From the NCBI GenBank assembly GCA_947090525.1, contig CAMUON010000005.1, forward strand, positions 13,534 through 77,533: a stretch of 64,000 bases of DNA, written 5' to 3'. Below are positions 44,013-51,991 of the stretch, in pieces. Position 1 is the stretch's first letter; each line of letters opens with the position of its first letter. The notes beneath the pieces were generated by a model that was given only the letters and a program-made list of their open reading frames with translations, made no database searches and was not told the origin of the DNA. The DNA comes from an uncultured Atopobium sp. Lineage in GTDB: Bacteria; Actinomycetota; Coriobacteriia; Coriobacteriales; Atopobiaceae. The translations under genes were made by a program, and so were the position numbers.

Positions 44013-44104
44013 AGCTCGCAGGTACGCATAAGCACGTGCAAGTACGCGCTACTTAATCGCCGCGCGGCCAACTCTCACGCCATCATCGGCACCCATCGCA
44101 GTTC

Positions 44105-45043
44105 TTACTTCAAACTGCACAGCTCTCCCAAAAGCAGCTCAAAGCTTATGCCACGCAGCTGCCACGCAGGTTGTTTTTGCGAAAGCAGCATCGCCTGATA
44201 CACAAAATCGCTCGCAAACTCTACCGCTTTTTTCATATCGCCGAGGCGAATAAAGGCTGCAAGCACGCAGCTTGCAAACAAATCGCCTGTTCCGTGGAGC
44301 GAAAAATCATGCTTCTTGTGGCGCACGACCTCGACGTTTGATCCATTCGTGACGATGTAATTTTCAATGCAGCCATCTGCGGTCTCAATGCCTTTAAGTA
44401 TGAGGTAGCGCGCGTGATATTCGCGCAATCCTTCAATCAAGCTATCCAGTTCTGCACGATCGGGGCTTTCGCCGCGGTAGCTCCGGCCAGTTAAAATCGC
44501 TGCTTCCGTGAGGTTTGGCGTCAACACGTCGGCTCCGTGTGCAAGCTCGCACATCCGCGCGCATAATTCGTCGGTGTAGGTGGCGTAACGCGTGCCCGCA
44601 TCACCCATGACGGGATCTACCACGACAAACGCTTCGGGGAACATGGTTTTTAGGCGCTCGATCGCTGCAGTTTGCTCAGGCGATCCTAAAAAGCCAGAGT
44701 AAATCGCATCGATTTCCACGTCTTCTTTCTCCCACGCATCGAGATAAGGCTCAAGCATGCTTGTAGTATCGTGCATGTAGAAATAGTCAAAACGCGTGTG
44801 TGCAGAAAAGAGCGAAGTGGGGAGCGGGCACACGTCCAAACCGGCCGCCGAAAGCACGGGGATCGCAACACCGAGCGAACATTTGCCGTAGCCACATAGG
44901 TCGTGAACTGCGCAAATGCGGGGTATATAGTCCTTTTGAGCGCTCACGCGAAGAAGATGTGGCATTTCATCGGTGTATTTCGCGCCCGCGTGCGCTTCTC
45001 CAGTAGTTGCATCGTTTGTACACAGTGGTTTGTTTTCACTCAT
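44105..45043 (-). CDS. Pyridoxal/pyridoxamine kinase, PdxY/PdxK-like
   Basis: 312 aa from ATG 45,043 with AAAGGA upstream. CAVHDLCGYGKCSL, the ribokinase-like VVDPVMGDAGTRY and LTPNLTEAAILTG, and the anion-hole region HGTGDLFASCVLAAF are typical of pyridoxal kinases. It phosphorylates vitamin B6 vitamers for pyridoxal 5'-phosphate salvage in the cytoplasm. The end is convergent with the 42,903 gene, and the next gene diverges from it. Confidence 0.85.
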   Translation of the reverse strand: MSENKPLCTNDATTGEAHAGAKYTDEMPHLLRVSAQKDYIPRICAVHDLCGYGKCSLGVAIPVLSAAGLDVCPLPTSLFSAHTRFDYFYMHDTTSMLEPYLDAWEKEDVEIDAIYSGFLGSPEQTAAIERLKTMFPEAFVVVDPVMGDAGTRYATYTDELCARMCELAHGADVLTPNLTEAAILTGRSYRGESPDRAELDSLIEGLREYHARYLILKGIETADGCIENYIVTNGSNVEVVRHKKHDFSLHGTGDLFASCVLAAFIRLGDMKKAVEFASDFVYQAMLLSQKQPAWQLRGISFELLLGELCSLK

Positions 45044-45179
45044 CGCGTGTCCTTTTTCGTATTTTTGGTTTGGCCGCGCGCTCAATTGGCGCATAGTATA
45101 TGATCATAGTACCTATATGTTTTGTGTTTTGGAACGAAAAAACAAGAGATACGAGATATTAACCCGAATTGAGGATACT

Positions 45180-46061
45180 ATGGCTCGTCACGGTGCTCAT
45201 AGCGCAATGTCACATATGTCCGCGCGTCCACAAGAAGACGCGCACCCGCGTACGCATTCCGACTCTCGCCGGAAGAAAACTCCATCCGACTTTTTTGCAA
45301 ATGCCCTCATAATCGTAGGTGTCTTGCTTATGTTGGCGGGAGCTGGCTATTTTGGCTATTCCAAATGGTGTTACTTCCAACAAGACCAAACAAATGCGCG
45401 ACTGGCCGCATTTGCAAAGGTTTCCGATGAGCAAGAGCCCGCTTCGGTTGAGGAAGAAAAATCCCTTGCGCCCGAGGTAGATTGGGCGGGGCTCAAGGCG
45501 ATTAATTCCGATGTAGTGGGTTGGATCCAGGCGCCGGGCACCCCCATCAATTACCCCGTATACCAGGCAAGTGACAACGAGCGCTACCTTAGACACAACG
45601 CAGAAGGCCAATGGACGATAGGCGGTCAGGTCTTTATGGACTGCGACAATACGGCTCCTGGCCTGGTAGATCGGCAAACCGTGCTCTATGGCCACCATCT
45701 CAAAGATGGATCGATGTTTTACCACTTTTTCCTCTTGCACGAGCAGGAAAAATTCGACGAGATGAAGACCGTGTGGTACGTTACGGAAAAAGCTGCCTAT
45801 GCATTGCAACCGTTTTTTGTGTATTACACCAATCCGGAGGACGAGGGCGTAAGAACTTTCTCGTTTAAAGACAGCGGTGAATTCCATGAGTATCTTAAGA
45901 AGCGTCTCGAAAAAGCAGTGACCAAGATGGACAACGCCGAAGCAATTCTGCCTCATATAAGCAAGGTGATGACTATGTCTACCTGCAATTATTATGAAGG
46001 GTACGGACGAAGCGAAGCGGTGTTTGTGCTGAAAGATGAAGTCCGCGCGGCGCAAAAGTAA
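45180..46061 (+). CDS. srtB: Class B sortase
   Basis: 293 aa from ATG 45,180 (GAGGATACT upstream). The N-terminal membrane helix is at about 38-62. The catalytic triad is visible: His172 in YGHHLKDGSMFYHF, Cys269 in TMSTCNYYEG and Arg277 in GRSEAVF. It cuts LPxTG-type signals and attaches surface proteins or pilins. The BspA-like protein (LPQTSD) and the ICE SpaA protein (LPKTND) in this window could be substrates, though a class A sortase elsewhere is more likely to do most anchoring. Confidence 0.88.
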   Translation: MARHGAHSAMSHMSARPQEDAHPRTHSDSRRKKTPSDFFANALIIVGVLLMLAGAGYFGYSKWCYFQQDQTNARLAAFAKVSDEQEPASVEEEKSLAPEVDWAGLKAINSDVVGWIQAPGTPINYPVYQASDNERYLRHNAEGQWTIGGQVFMDCDNTAPGLVDRQTVLYGHHLKDGSMFYHFFLLHEQEKFDEMKTVWYVTEKAAYALQPFFVYYTNPEDEGVRTFSFKDSGEFHEYLKKRLEKAVTKMDNAEAILPHISKVMTMSTCNYYEGYGRSEAVFVLKDEVRAAQK

Positions 46062-46168
46062 GGATGTTCGTTGCTGCGTGCGCCCGTGCAAACGAGCGCA
46101 CAAGGGCGCGCGTAAACACGCGCACAAACGCACGCGAAAAACACGCACGCCCGCCCGCAGCGCCTGCC

Positions 46169-47386
46169 TTATTTGATGTAGTCTCTCAGAATGGTGAGCG
46201 TGTCCTCTTTTTGTCCGAGCCCCGCGCTATTAATATCCGCGTATGGTACACCCATCACCACGACGATGTACTCGACACCCTTTTTTTCACAAAGCGTCGC
46301 CCAACAAAGTCCTGCTAGATCAGTTGTTCCCGACTTTCCACCCTTGATATGAAAGCCGTCCTCATCGCCTTCATCGATGCGCGAGCGGATATTTGCTTTG
46401 AGCAAAAGGCCCTGCGGGTGCTCCTTCGTTTTTGTGGAAAGATAGCTTACCGCCTCAACAGCCTTTCGGAAGCGCTCGTCCTGCAAACACGCCGCGAATA
46501 CGCGCGCGACGTCTCGTGCGGTGCTCATTTGGCCGTCTTCGTCGATGCCGGTGGGATTTTTATATACAGTATTGTCTAGCTGCAGTTTCTTTGCGTTTTC
46601 ATTCATTTCAGCTACAAAGCTCTCGATGCTTGGAGCGGTGTGCACGGCAAGACTCAGCGCGCATTCTCCACCTGAACGCATGAGAGTTCCGTAGAGCAGA
46701 TCGCGGTAGGTGGTCGCTTCACCTGCGACAAAGCCTGCAAGTGATGCGTTTTCCTTTTCCAATTCGTCAAAGATGCCGGGATCTACTGGCGCGGGATCGT
46801 CAAGATTTTTGATGTGCGCAAGACTCGTGTAGATGGTCATAAGTTTTACGAGCGACGCAGGCGCGCATTTCTTTCCGCCGTCGAAGTTGAGAATTTCTTT
46901 GTTGTGCGTGAGATCGTAGACGTAGATATGTTTGGAATTAAATTTGCTGGAATCGATGGGTGTATCGGGGAGCTGGCGCGGTTTTTCTGGGGCGCGCGTG
47001 TCGCTGATGGTGAGGGAAGAAAGCTGATTGTGTATGGTTGTGCCGATATTTGTTTCGACATGAGTAAAAAAGCTTAAGCCCTCGTTTTGTCCCAAAAACG
47101 CGAGAAGCGCGTGGACAATAAGCGCGATACATGCAAGTATAAGCAGCGTAAATGCGATGATATGAAGGAATTTTTTTCTGAGGGCGAGTCGGCGCCTGCG
47201 TTTCACGCTTTTTTGGTAGCGCGCGCTGGTATTGCGCATGTCCGCTGCCCTGTGCTGCTGCGACGGCTGCTGCGACAGTGGATGTCGCTGCTGCTGCGGT
47301 TGTTGTGGCAGCGAGGGGCGTTTGGCATGTGATCCGTGAGGCATCTCGGGCGGTATGTCGTAGCGGTGTATGTGCTTGCTCATCAT
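46169..47386 (-). CDS. D-alanyl-D-alanine carboxypeptidase (S11 family)
   Basis: 405 aa from the first of two ATGs at 47,386; CGAGGA lies close upstream, so the exact start is uncertain. A polar, Gln/Pro/His/Arg-rich N-terminus (~70 residues) and one membrane helix (~75-100) precede the peptidase. The active-site SxxK is SLVK (about residue 180), SGGE (in MRSGGECALSL) takes the SxN position and KSGTT is the KTG triad. It trims stem-peptide D-Ala and controls cross-linking at the outer face of the membrane. The helix and long N-terminus suit a membrane-anchored enzyme. Confidence 0.85.
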   Translation of the reverse strand: MMSKHIHRYDIPPEMPHGSHAKRPSLPQQPQQQRHPLSQQPSQQHRAADMRNTSARYQKSVKRRRRLALRKKFLHIIAFTLLILACIALIVHALLAFLGQNEGLSFFTHVETNIGTTIHNQLSSLTISDTRAPEKPRQLPDTPIDSSKFNSKHIYVYDLTHNKEILNFDGGKKCAPASLVKLMTIYTSLAHIKNLDDPAPVDPGIFDELEKENASLAGFVAGEATTYRDLLYGTLMRSGGECALSLAVHTAPSIESFVAEMNENAKKLQLDNTVYKNPTGIDEDGQMSTARDVARVFAACLQDERFRKAVEAVSYLSTKTKEHPQGLLLKANIRSRIDEGDEDGFHIKGGKSGTTDLAGLCWATLCEKKGVEYIVVVMGVPYADINSAGLGQKEDTLTILRDYIK

Positions 47387-47715
47387 TCCTCGAGGGTCGG
47401 ACGGATCAGATGGTTTTGTTGCAATCGCTTGAGAAGCGCGTGAAATTTGTTGCGTCTTCCCTGGTAGCAATATATTAATATACCACGCGTCAAGCTGCAC
47501 TCATGTGAACATCTTTGAAGCTTTCATGAAGGATTGCGCCCCGCGCGCTGCATACACGCTGCATTTATACGGCGGTTTGACGTTCAGGAGGAGCTTAAGG
47601 CCGCTTGCCGCAGAAACAAGCCCGCATCCGCGCATGCGCCTATCGCTTCTCGTATAATAAAACATAGTATTGTTCAAGGCGCGTATCTGCGTCTTTCGTA
47701 TAGGCTGGAGGATGT

Positions 47716-49086
47716 ATGGCTTTATCAAACCCAGAGATCACGCGCGCAGCGGAATCCTATATGGACACTGCGGTCGATTTTTTGATGAAAAAAATTGCCA
47801 AAAAAGCCGTTTCTGCTGAAGGCATAAGCTCTCAACACATGAAGGAAGATGCTGAATTTGTTGCTTCTGAATTGGAAAAAGTGGGCGTAAAGACGCAAGT
47901 CATCCTTTCCCACAACGAAGACGGCTCGGACGGTGCCTGGGAAATCATCGGCGAAAAGATGGTTGATCCCAACGCAAAAACAGTCCTTCTGTACGCGCAT
48001 CACGATGTGCAACCTGCGCCTACTGCCTCAGGCCTTTGGGAAACTGATCCGTTTGTCGGCACGATCAAGGGTGATAGACTCTATGGACGCGGTGCTTCAG
48101 ACGACGGTTCAGGCATTGCGATTCATGCGGGTGCGCTTGCAATTCTCGGCGACGAGCTCGGCGTTAACGTTCGCTTCTTCATCGAGGGTGAAGAAGAAAT
48201 GGGCTCGGACAGCTTTATTCCGTTTGTAAAAGAACATCCTGAATTTTTCGACGCAGATATTATGATTGTTGCCGACTCGGGCAACTGGTCACCTGAAATT
48301 CCGAGCCTTACCACCTCGCTTCGCGGCAACACCAACATCAATGTCACGGTGAGCGTGCTCGACAGCCCCCGTCACTCGGGCGCTTATGGCGGACCTGTGC
48401 TCGACGCCAATACGCTTGCTGCGCTTTTAATTTCCAAGATGTATGACGAAGAGGGTAACCTGTGCATTCCTGGCGTAGAAGAACAAGAGGTTGTAGGTGG
48501 TCTTCAGCGCGACATCGAAGAGGAGAGCTTCCGCAAGGATGGAGGCGTTCTGGAAGGGTATCAGCTTGCAGGTAGCGGCTCACTTGCATCTCGCTTGTGG
48601 GTCAAACCTGCCGTTACGCTCATTGGTTTTGACGCGGAGCCAGTCGACACATCTTTCAACGTTATCGCTCCGTCGTGCCGTTTCCGTCTATCGCTGCGCA
48701 CGGCTCCTTCGCAAAGCTCCGCCGAAGCTCAAAAAGCCTTGGGCGAATTTATGGTAGCAAACGCGCCATTTGGCTGCAAAGTTGAGTGGGAGCCCGTGGA
48801 CACGGGCGACGGCTGGGCAATGGATGCAAGCTCTTCTGTGAGCAAAATTGCCGAAAAAGCGCTGGCAGATGCCTTTGAGACTGAGCCCGCAAATAAGGGT
48901 GAGGGTGGATCCATCCCCTTCATTCCGGATCTCTGCAAGATGTTTCCCAAGTATCACGTGCTTGTTACCGGCCCAGAAGATCCGCAGGCAAATGCACATT
49001 CGCCCAATGAAAGTCAGTCGCTCTCGTCGCTTCGCAAGCTGATTGCGGCAGAGGCGATGATGCTTCGCGATTTTGCTGAGCTGTAG
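47716..49086 (+). CDS. M20-family dipeptidase (metal-dependent)
   Basis: 456 aa. YAHHDVQPAP and GRGASDDGSG carry the metal ligands, EGEEEMGS is the catalytic glutamate block, and the C-terminal H-N-E-S segment (AHSPNESQSL) completes the site. Length and motifs fit the M20 dipeptidase group (CNDP/PepV-like) that cleaves dipeptides in the cytoplasm. SD GGAGG precedes the ATG. Confidence 0.88.
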   Translation: MALSNPEITRAAESYMDTAVDFLMKKIAKKAVSAEGISSQHMKEDAEFVASELEKVGVKTQVILSHNEDGSDGAWEIIGEKMVDPNAKTVLLYAHHDVQPAPTASGLWETDPFVGTIKGDRLYGRGASDDGSGIAIHAGALAILGDELGVNVRFFIEGEEEMGSDSFIPFVKEHPEFFDADIMIVADSGNWSPEIPSLTTSLRGNTNINVTVSVLDSPRHSGAYGGPVLDANTLAALLISKMYDEEGNLCIPGVEEQEVVGGLQRDIEEESFRKDGGVLEGYQLAGSGSLASRLWVKPAVTLIGFDAEPVDTSFNVIAPSCRFRLSLRTAPSQSSAEAQKALGEFMVANAPFGCKVEWEPVDTGDGWAMDASSSVSKIAEKALADAFETEPANKGEGGSIPFIPDLCKMFPKYHVLVTGPEDPQANAHSPNESQSLSSLRKLIAAEAMMLRDFAEL

Positions 49087-49183
49087 CGAGAACATAGATC
49101 AATAGTTGTACCAACCTATGTGGGGAGTATTGCGCTTTTGAGTGTTTGCATACAGGTTGCAGCAGTTTGAAATGTTCTAAGAT

Positions 49184-49217
49184 AAAAGGTCGCATGACGT
49201 TTGTCGTGCGACCTTTT
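49184..49217. terminator. Bidirectional terminator
   Basis: AAAAGGTCGCATGAC pairs with GTCGTGCGACCTTTT around GTTT. Sits between the convergent dipeptidase and transporter genes. Confidence 0.85.
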
Positions 49218-49269
49218 CTTGTGACGTTTGTCGTGTATTGTGCGCGTCTGAGCTTTGGTTGAGCTTTTC

Positions 49270-50637
49270 CTAAATAAATTGTGAAACAACAACAGCCGCA
49301 ATCATAAGTGCAGAATTGTATACCAAGAAGGTGGGTACGCAGGTGTCCCAGATGTGATCGTGCTGGCCATCGGCGTTGAGACCCGATGTGGGGCCAAGCG
49401 TGGTATCAGAGGCAGGAGAGCCTGCATCTCCTAGGGCTGCTGCTGCGCTGATAAGAACGATTGTTGCGGGCACGGAGAATCCCATGCTTTGGCACAGCGG
49501 CACAAACAATACGGCAAGTACCGGGACAGTTCCAAATGAAGTGCCGATACCCATGGTGACTACAAGTCCAATTAGCGTGAGGATAAAGGCTGCGACTACG
49601 CGATTGTCTCCCATGCTTGCGCTTCCAAATGCGACAAGCGCATCAACTCCGCCTGTTGCCTTGATTACGTTTGCGTATCCACCAGCAATCAGCATAACAA
49701 ATGCAATGAGTCCCATGAGCTTTACACCGCCCGCAAGCTGGGAATCTATGCTCTTCCACGGCACCGCCTTAAACGCAATCATTACAAAAAGTCCTGCGAG
49801 TGAGGAAAGCGAAAGATCCTTCGTGATGATCTGCGTGATCACAACGACGACGATTGCGAGGATGGTGATGTAGTGTGGGTAGGAGAGTTTTTGAGTGCCT
49901 GATTGTGTGGTATCACTTGCAGCATCAGCGCCCGCAGCTGCAGCTGCGCCAGCCCCCGCGCTTCCATGAGGAGTCAGCTCCTTGTACGCGCGCGGCTTTC
50001 TGTACAGGACAAATATTGCAAGCAGGAGAGCAAGAAGCATCGCAGCTCCAAGCCACCAGTTGGCGCTCGTCACATCGCTTACCGTTACCGACATGCCATT
50101 TTCACTCAAATTGGTTGCAATGACCGTCTGAAAAATCAATCCAAAACCAAAGGGTATCGCAATATATGGCGCCTCAAGTCCAAACGCGAGTGCGCACGCC
50201 GCCGCGCGGCGGTCTATCTGTAAGCGATTCATCAGCACAAGAATGGGAGGGATGAGAATAGGAATGAAGGCAATATGGATGGGGACGATGTTTTGCGACA
50301 TTACTGCAATGATAGCAAGCGCAGAAAGCAGCAGGTATTTGCGGGTTCCGATCACCAAACTCAGTTTTCTGGTAATGATTTCGGCAAGTCCTGTGCTACA
50401 AATGGTTTCGGCGAAGGCGCCAAGCAAGATATAGGCAAGCGCCGTCTGCGCATTGACTGCAAACCCATCGCAAAGCAAGCTCATGACAGAGTTGCCTTCA
50501 CCAAATAGTGGAATACCTGCGCAAAGGCCGCCTACAAGACAGGCGCAGATCATTGAGAGCAAGACATTTAGCTTGCACAAACTCAAAACACAGAGAACAA
50601 CAACAGAAACGATAACGGGGTTGAGCGCTAGGTCCAT
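49270..50637 (-). CDS. Na+/H+ antiporter-family (NhaC-like) transporter
   Basis: 455 aa with ~12 membrane segments, SD AAAGGAGG. The segments LSALAIIAVMSQNIVPIHIAF and MGIGTSFGTVPVLAVLFVPL, and the C-terminal GDAGSPASDTTLGPTSGLNADGQ, are typical of NhaC-type and related uncharacterised antiporters. The substrate is not certain; some members exchange amino acids. It is convergent with the dipeptidase gene, which may be chance. Confidence 0.75.
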   Translation of the reverse strand: MDLALNPVIVSVVVLCVLSLCKLNVLLSMICACLVGGLCAGIPLFGEGNSVMSLLCDGFAVNAQTALAYILLGAFAETICSTGLAEIITRKLSLVIGTRKYLLLSALAIIAVMSQNIVPIHIAFIPILIPPILVLMNRLQIDRRAAACALAFGLEAPYIAIPFGFGLIFQTVIATNLSENGMSVTVSDVTSANWWLGAAMLLALLLAIFVLYRKPRAYKELTPHGSAGAGAAAAAGADAASDTTQSGTQKLSYPHYITILAIVVVVITQIITKDLSLSSLAGLFVMIAFKAVPWKSIDSQLAGGVKLMGLIAFVMLIAGGYANVIKATGGVDALVAFGSASMGDNRVVAAFILTLIGLVVTMGIGTSFGTVPVLAVLFVPLCQSMGFSVPATIVLISAAAALGDAGSPASDTTLGPTSGLNADGQHDHIWDTCVPTFLVYNSALMIAAVVVSQFI

Positions 50638-50799
50638 GAATGCCTCCTTTTGTATATAAGGAGTATCGTAGTGTTTTTCCGTGCGATTTTTGGTGAAAAT
50701 GTGAATTCGATTCTATTTGTTAACAGAAGCGCGCAGCGCCGTGTACGACTGCACTTGCGCGCCCTAGACACAAGGACTTTCGCGACGTATTCGCGATCA

Positions 50800-51921
50800 T
50801 TACGTAAGATATTTTTTCCCGGCACGCGCAGAAATCATTGCAAGTGCAATCACGGCCGCCCCAGGAAGCAGAAGCGCGTGCGCTCCATTTTGCTCGATAA
50901 GTATGCCTCCAGCCGCAGCTCCTGCCATGATCGAGAGATTAAATGCGCAGGATTGAAGCGAATTTGCGACGGATACACCCTTGTGGACCTGACGCGCACA
51001 TGCTGTTTGAAATAGACTGCTGAGTGCACCAAAACCGATGCCCCAAAACAAAAATCCCGCACTGATAAAGAGCTCCCTATGCAGGAAGAAAAACGCAGCA
51101 AAGGCAAGCACGGTTGCAACAAGCGAGCCTAACAAGAGCTCCAAGAGATAGTCATCAATCCACTTCATCGCAAGCACAATAGCGACGACCGACCCCACCC
51201 CAAAGAAAATCTGTGCCTCGAGAATGCCGGGGTAGGCAAGCTCCTCAATGAGACGTGTGATGTAAGTGTAAATGCCGTAATTGACGCCGACAACCAAAAA
51301 TGTCAACAAAAGCACCAAGAGGATCCCTTTGTTTTGGAGCATAAAAAGGCAAGAATTTTCATTATTTTGTTTCTCGCCCGCGCGGCTAGGCAAAAACAAT
51401 GCGCAGGCACAAGCAATGATCAGTACAAGCGCGCCCAGAATAAAAAATTCACTTCTCCAGCCGCACTCAACGCCGATGAGCGTCATCAAAGGAATGCCAA
51501 GCGACATACCCACTGTAATTCCCGACATGATGATGCACACGGCCTGGCCTCGCCGGTGCTTGTCCACGAGGGACATGCCGTATGCTGTGATCATTGGCCA
51601 GGTAGTGCCCGCGCAGGCGCCGCTTAACACGCGCCCCGCAAGCACGGTTTCTGGCGTCGGCGCAAGCGCGATGAGTATGTTTGCGATAGAAAAGCCCGCT
51701 AACAGGATGCACAAAAGCGTTTTTCTGTTCCACGAAACGGTGAAAGATACAAGCGGAATGCCAAAAAGTGCCGACGCTACAGCGTACGCCGACACTAAAT
51801 TACCTGCTTGTGCTTCAGAAATTGCCAGGTCTCGGCTCAGTTGGGGGAGAATGCCCGCGGGGCACAATTCGCATAACATTGCCATGAGCGTGACACACGC
51901 CATAAGTACTAACTTAGCCAA
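50800..51921 (-). CDS. Major facilitator superfamily transporter (AraJ/drug-exporter type)
   Basis: 373 aa with ~11-12 helices. LPQLSRDLAISEAQAGNLVSAYAVASALFGIP and RGQAVCIIMSGITVGMSLGIP fit the DHA1/AraJ group of small-molecule exporters. It starts with TTG 51,921, with AGGAG seven nt before it; ATG at codon 7 would lack an SD. Substrate unknown. It is downstream of the M1 aminopeptidase gene in the same direction and may share its transcript. Confidence 0.8.
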   Translation of the reverse strand: MAKLVLMACVTLMAMLCELCPAGILPQLSRDLAISEAQAGNLVSAYAVASALFGIPLVSFTVSWNRKTLLCILLAGFSIANILIALAPTPETVLAGRVLSGACAGTTWPMITAYGMSLVDKHRRGQAVCIIMSGITVGMSLGIPLMTLIGVECGWRSEFFILGALVLIIACACALFLPSRAGEKQNNENSCLFMLQNKGILLVLLLTFLVVGVNYGIYTYITRLIEELAYPGILEAQIFFGVGSVVAIVLAMKWIDDYLLELLLGSLVATVLAFAAFFFLHRELFISAGFLFWGIGFGALSSLFQTACARQVHKGVSVANSLQSCAFNLSIMAGAAAGGILIEQNGAHALLLPGAAVIALAMISARAGKKYLT

Positions 51922-51930
51922 ACCCTAACT

Positions 51931-51956
51931 CCTGAAACCCTGAAACCCTGAAACCC
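51931..51956. repeat. 8-bp tandem repeat upstream of the MFS gene
   Basis: CCTGAAAC three times in tandem. Variation in copy number would shift the distance from any upstream promoter to the TTG start. No coding effect. Confidence 0.8.
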
Positions 51957-51991
51957 GCACCCGCGCGTGTTTCGTGCGTGTTTGCTGCTAC

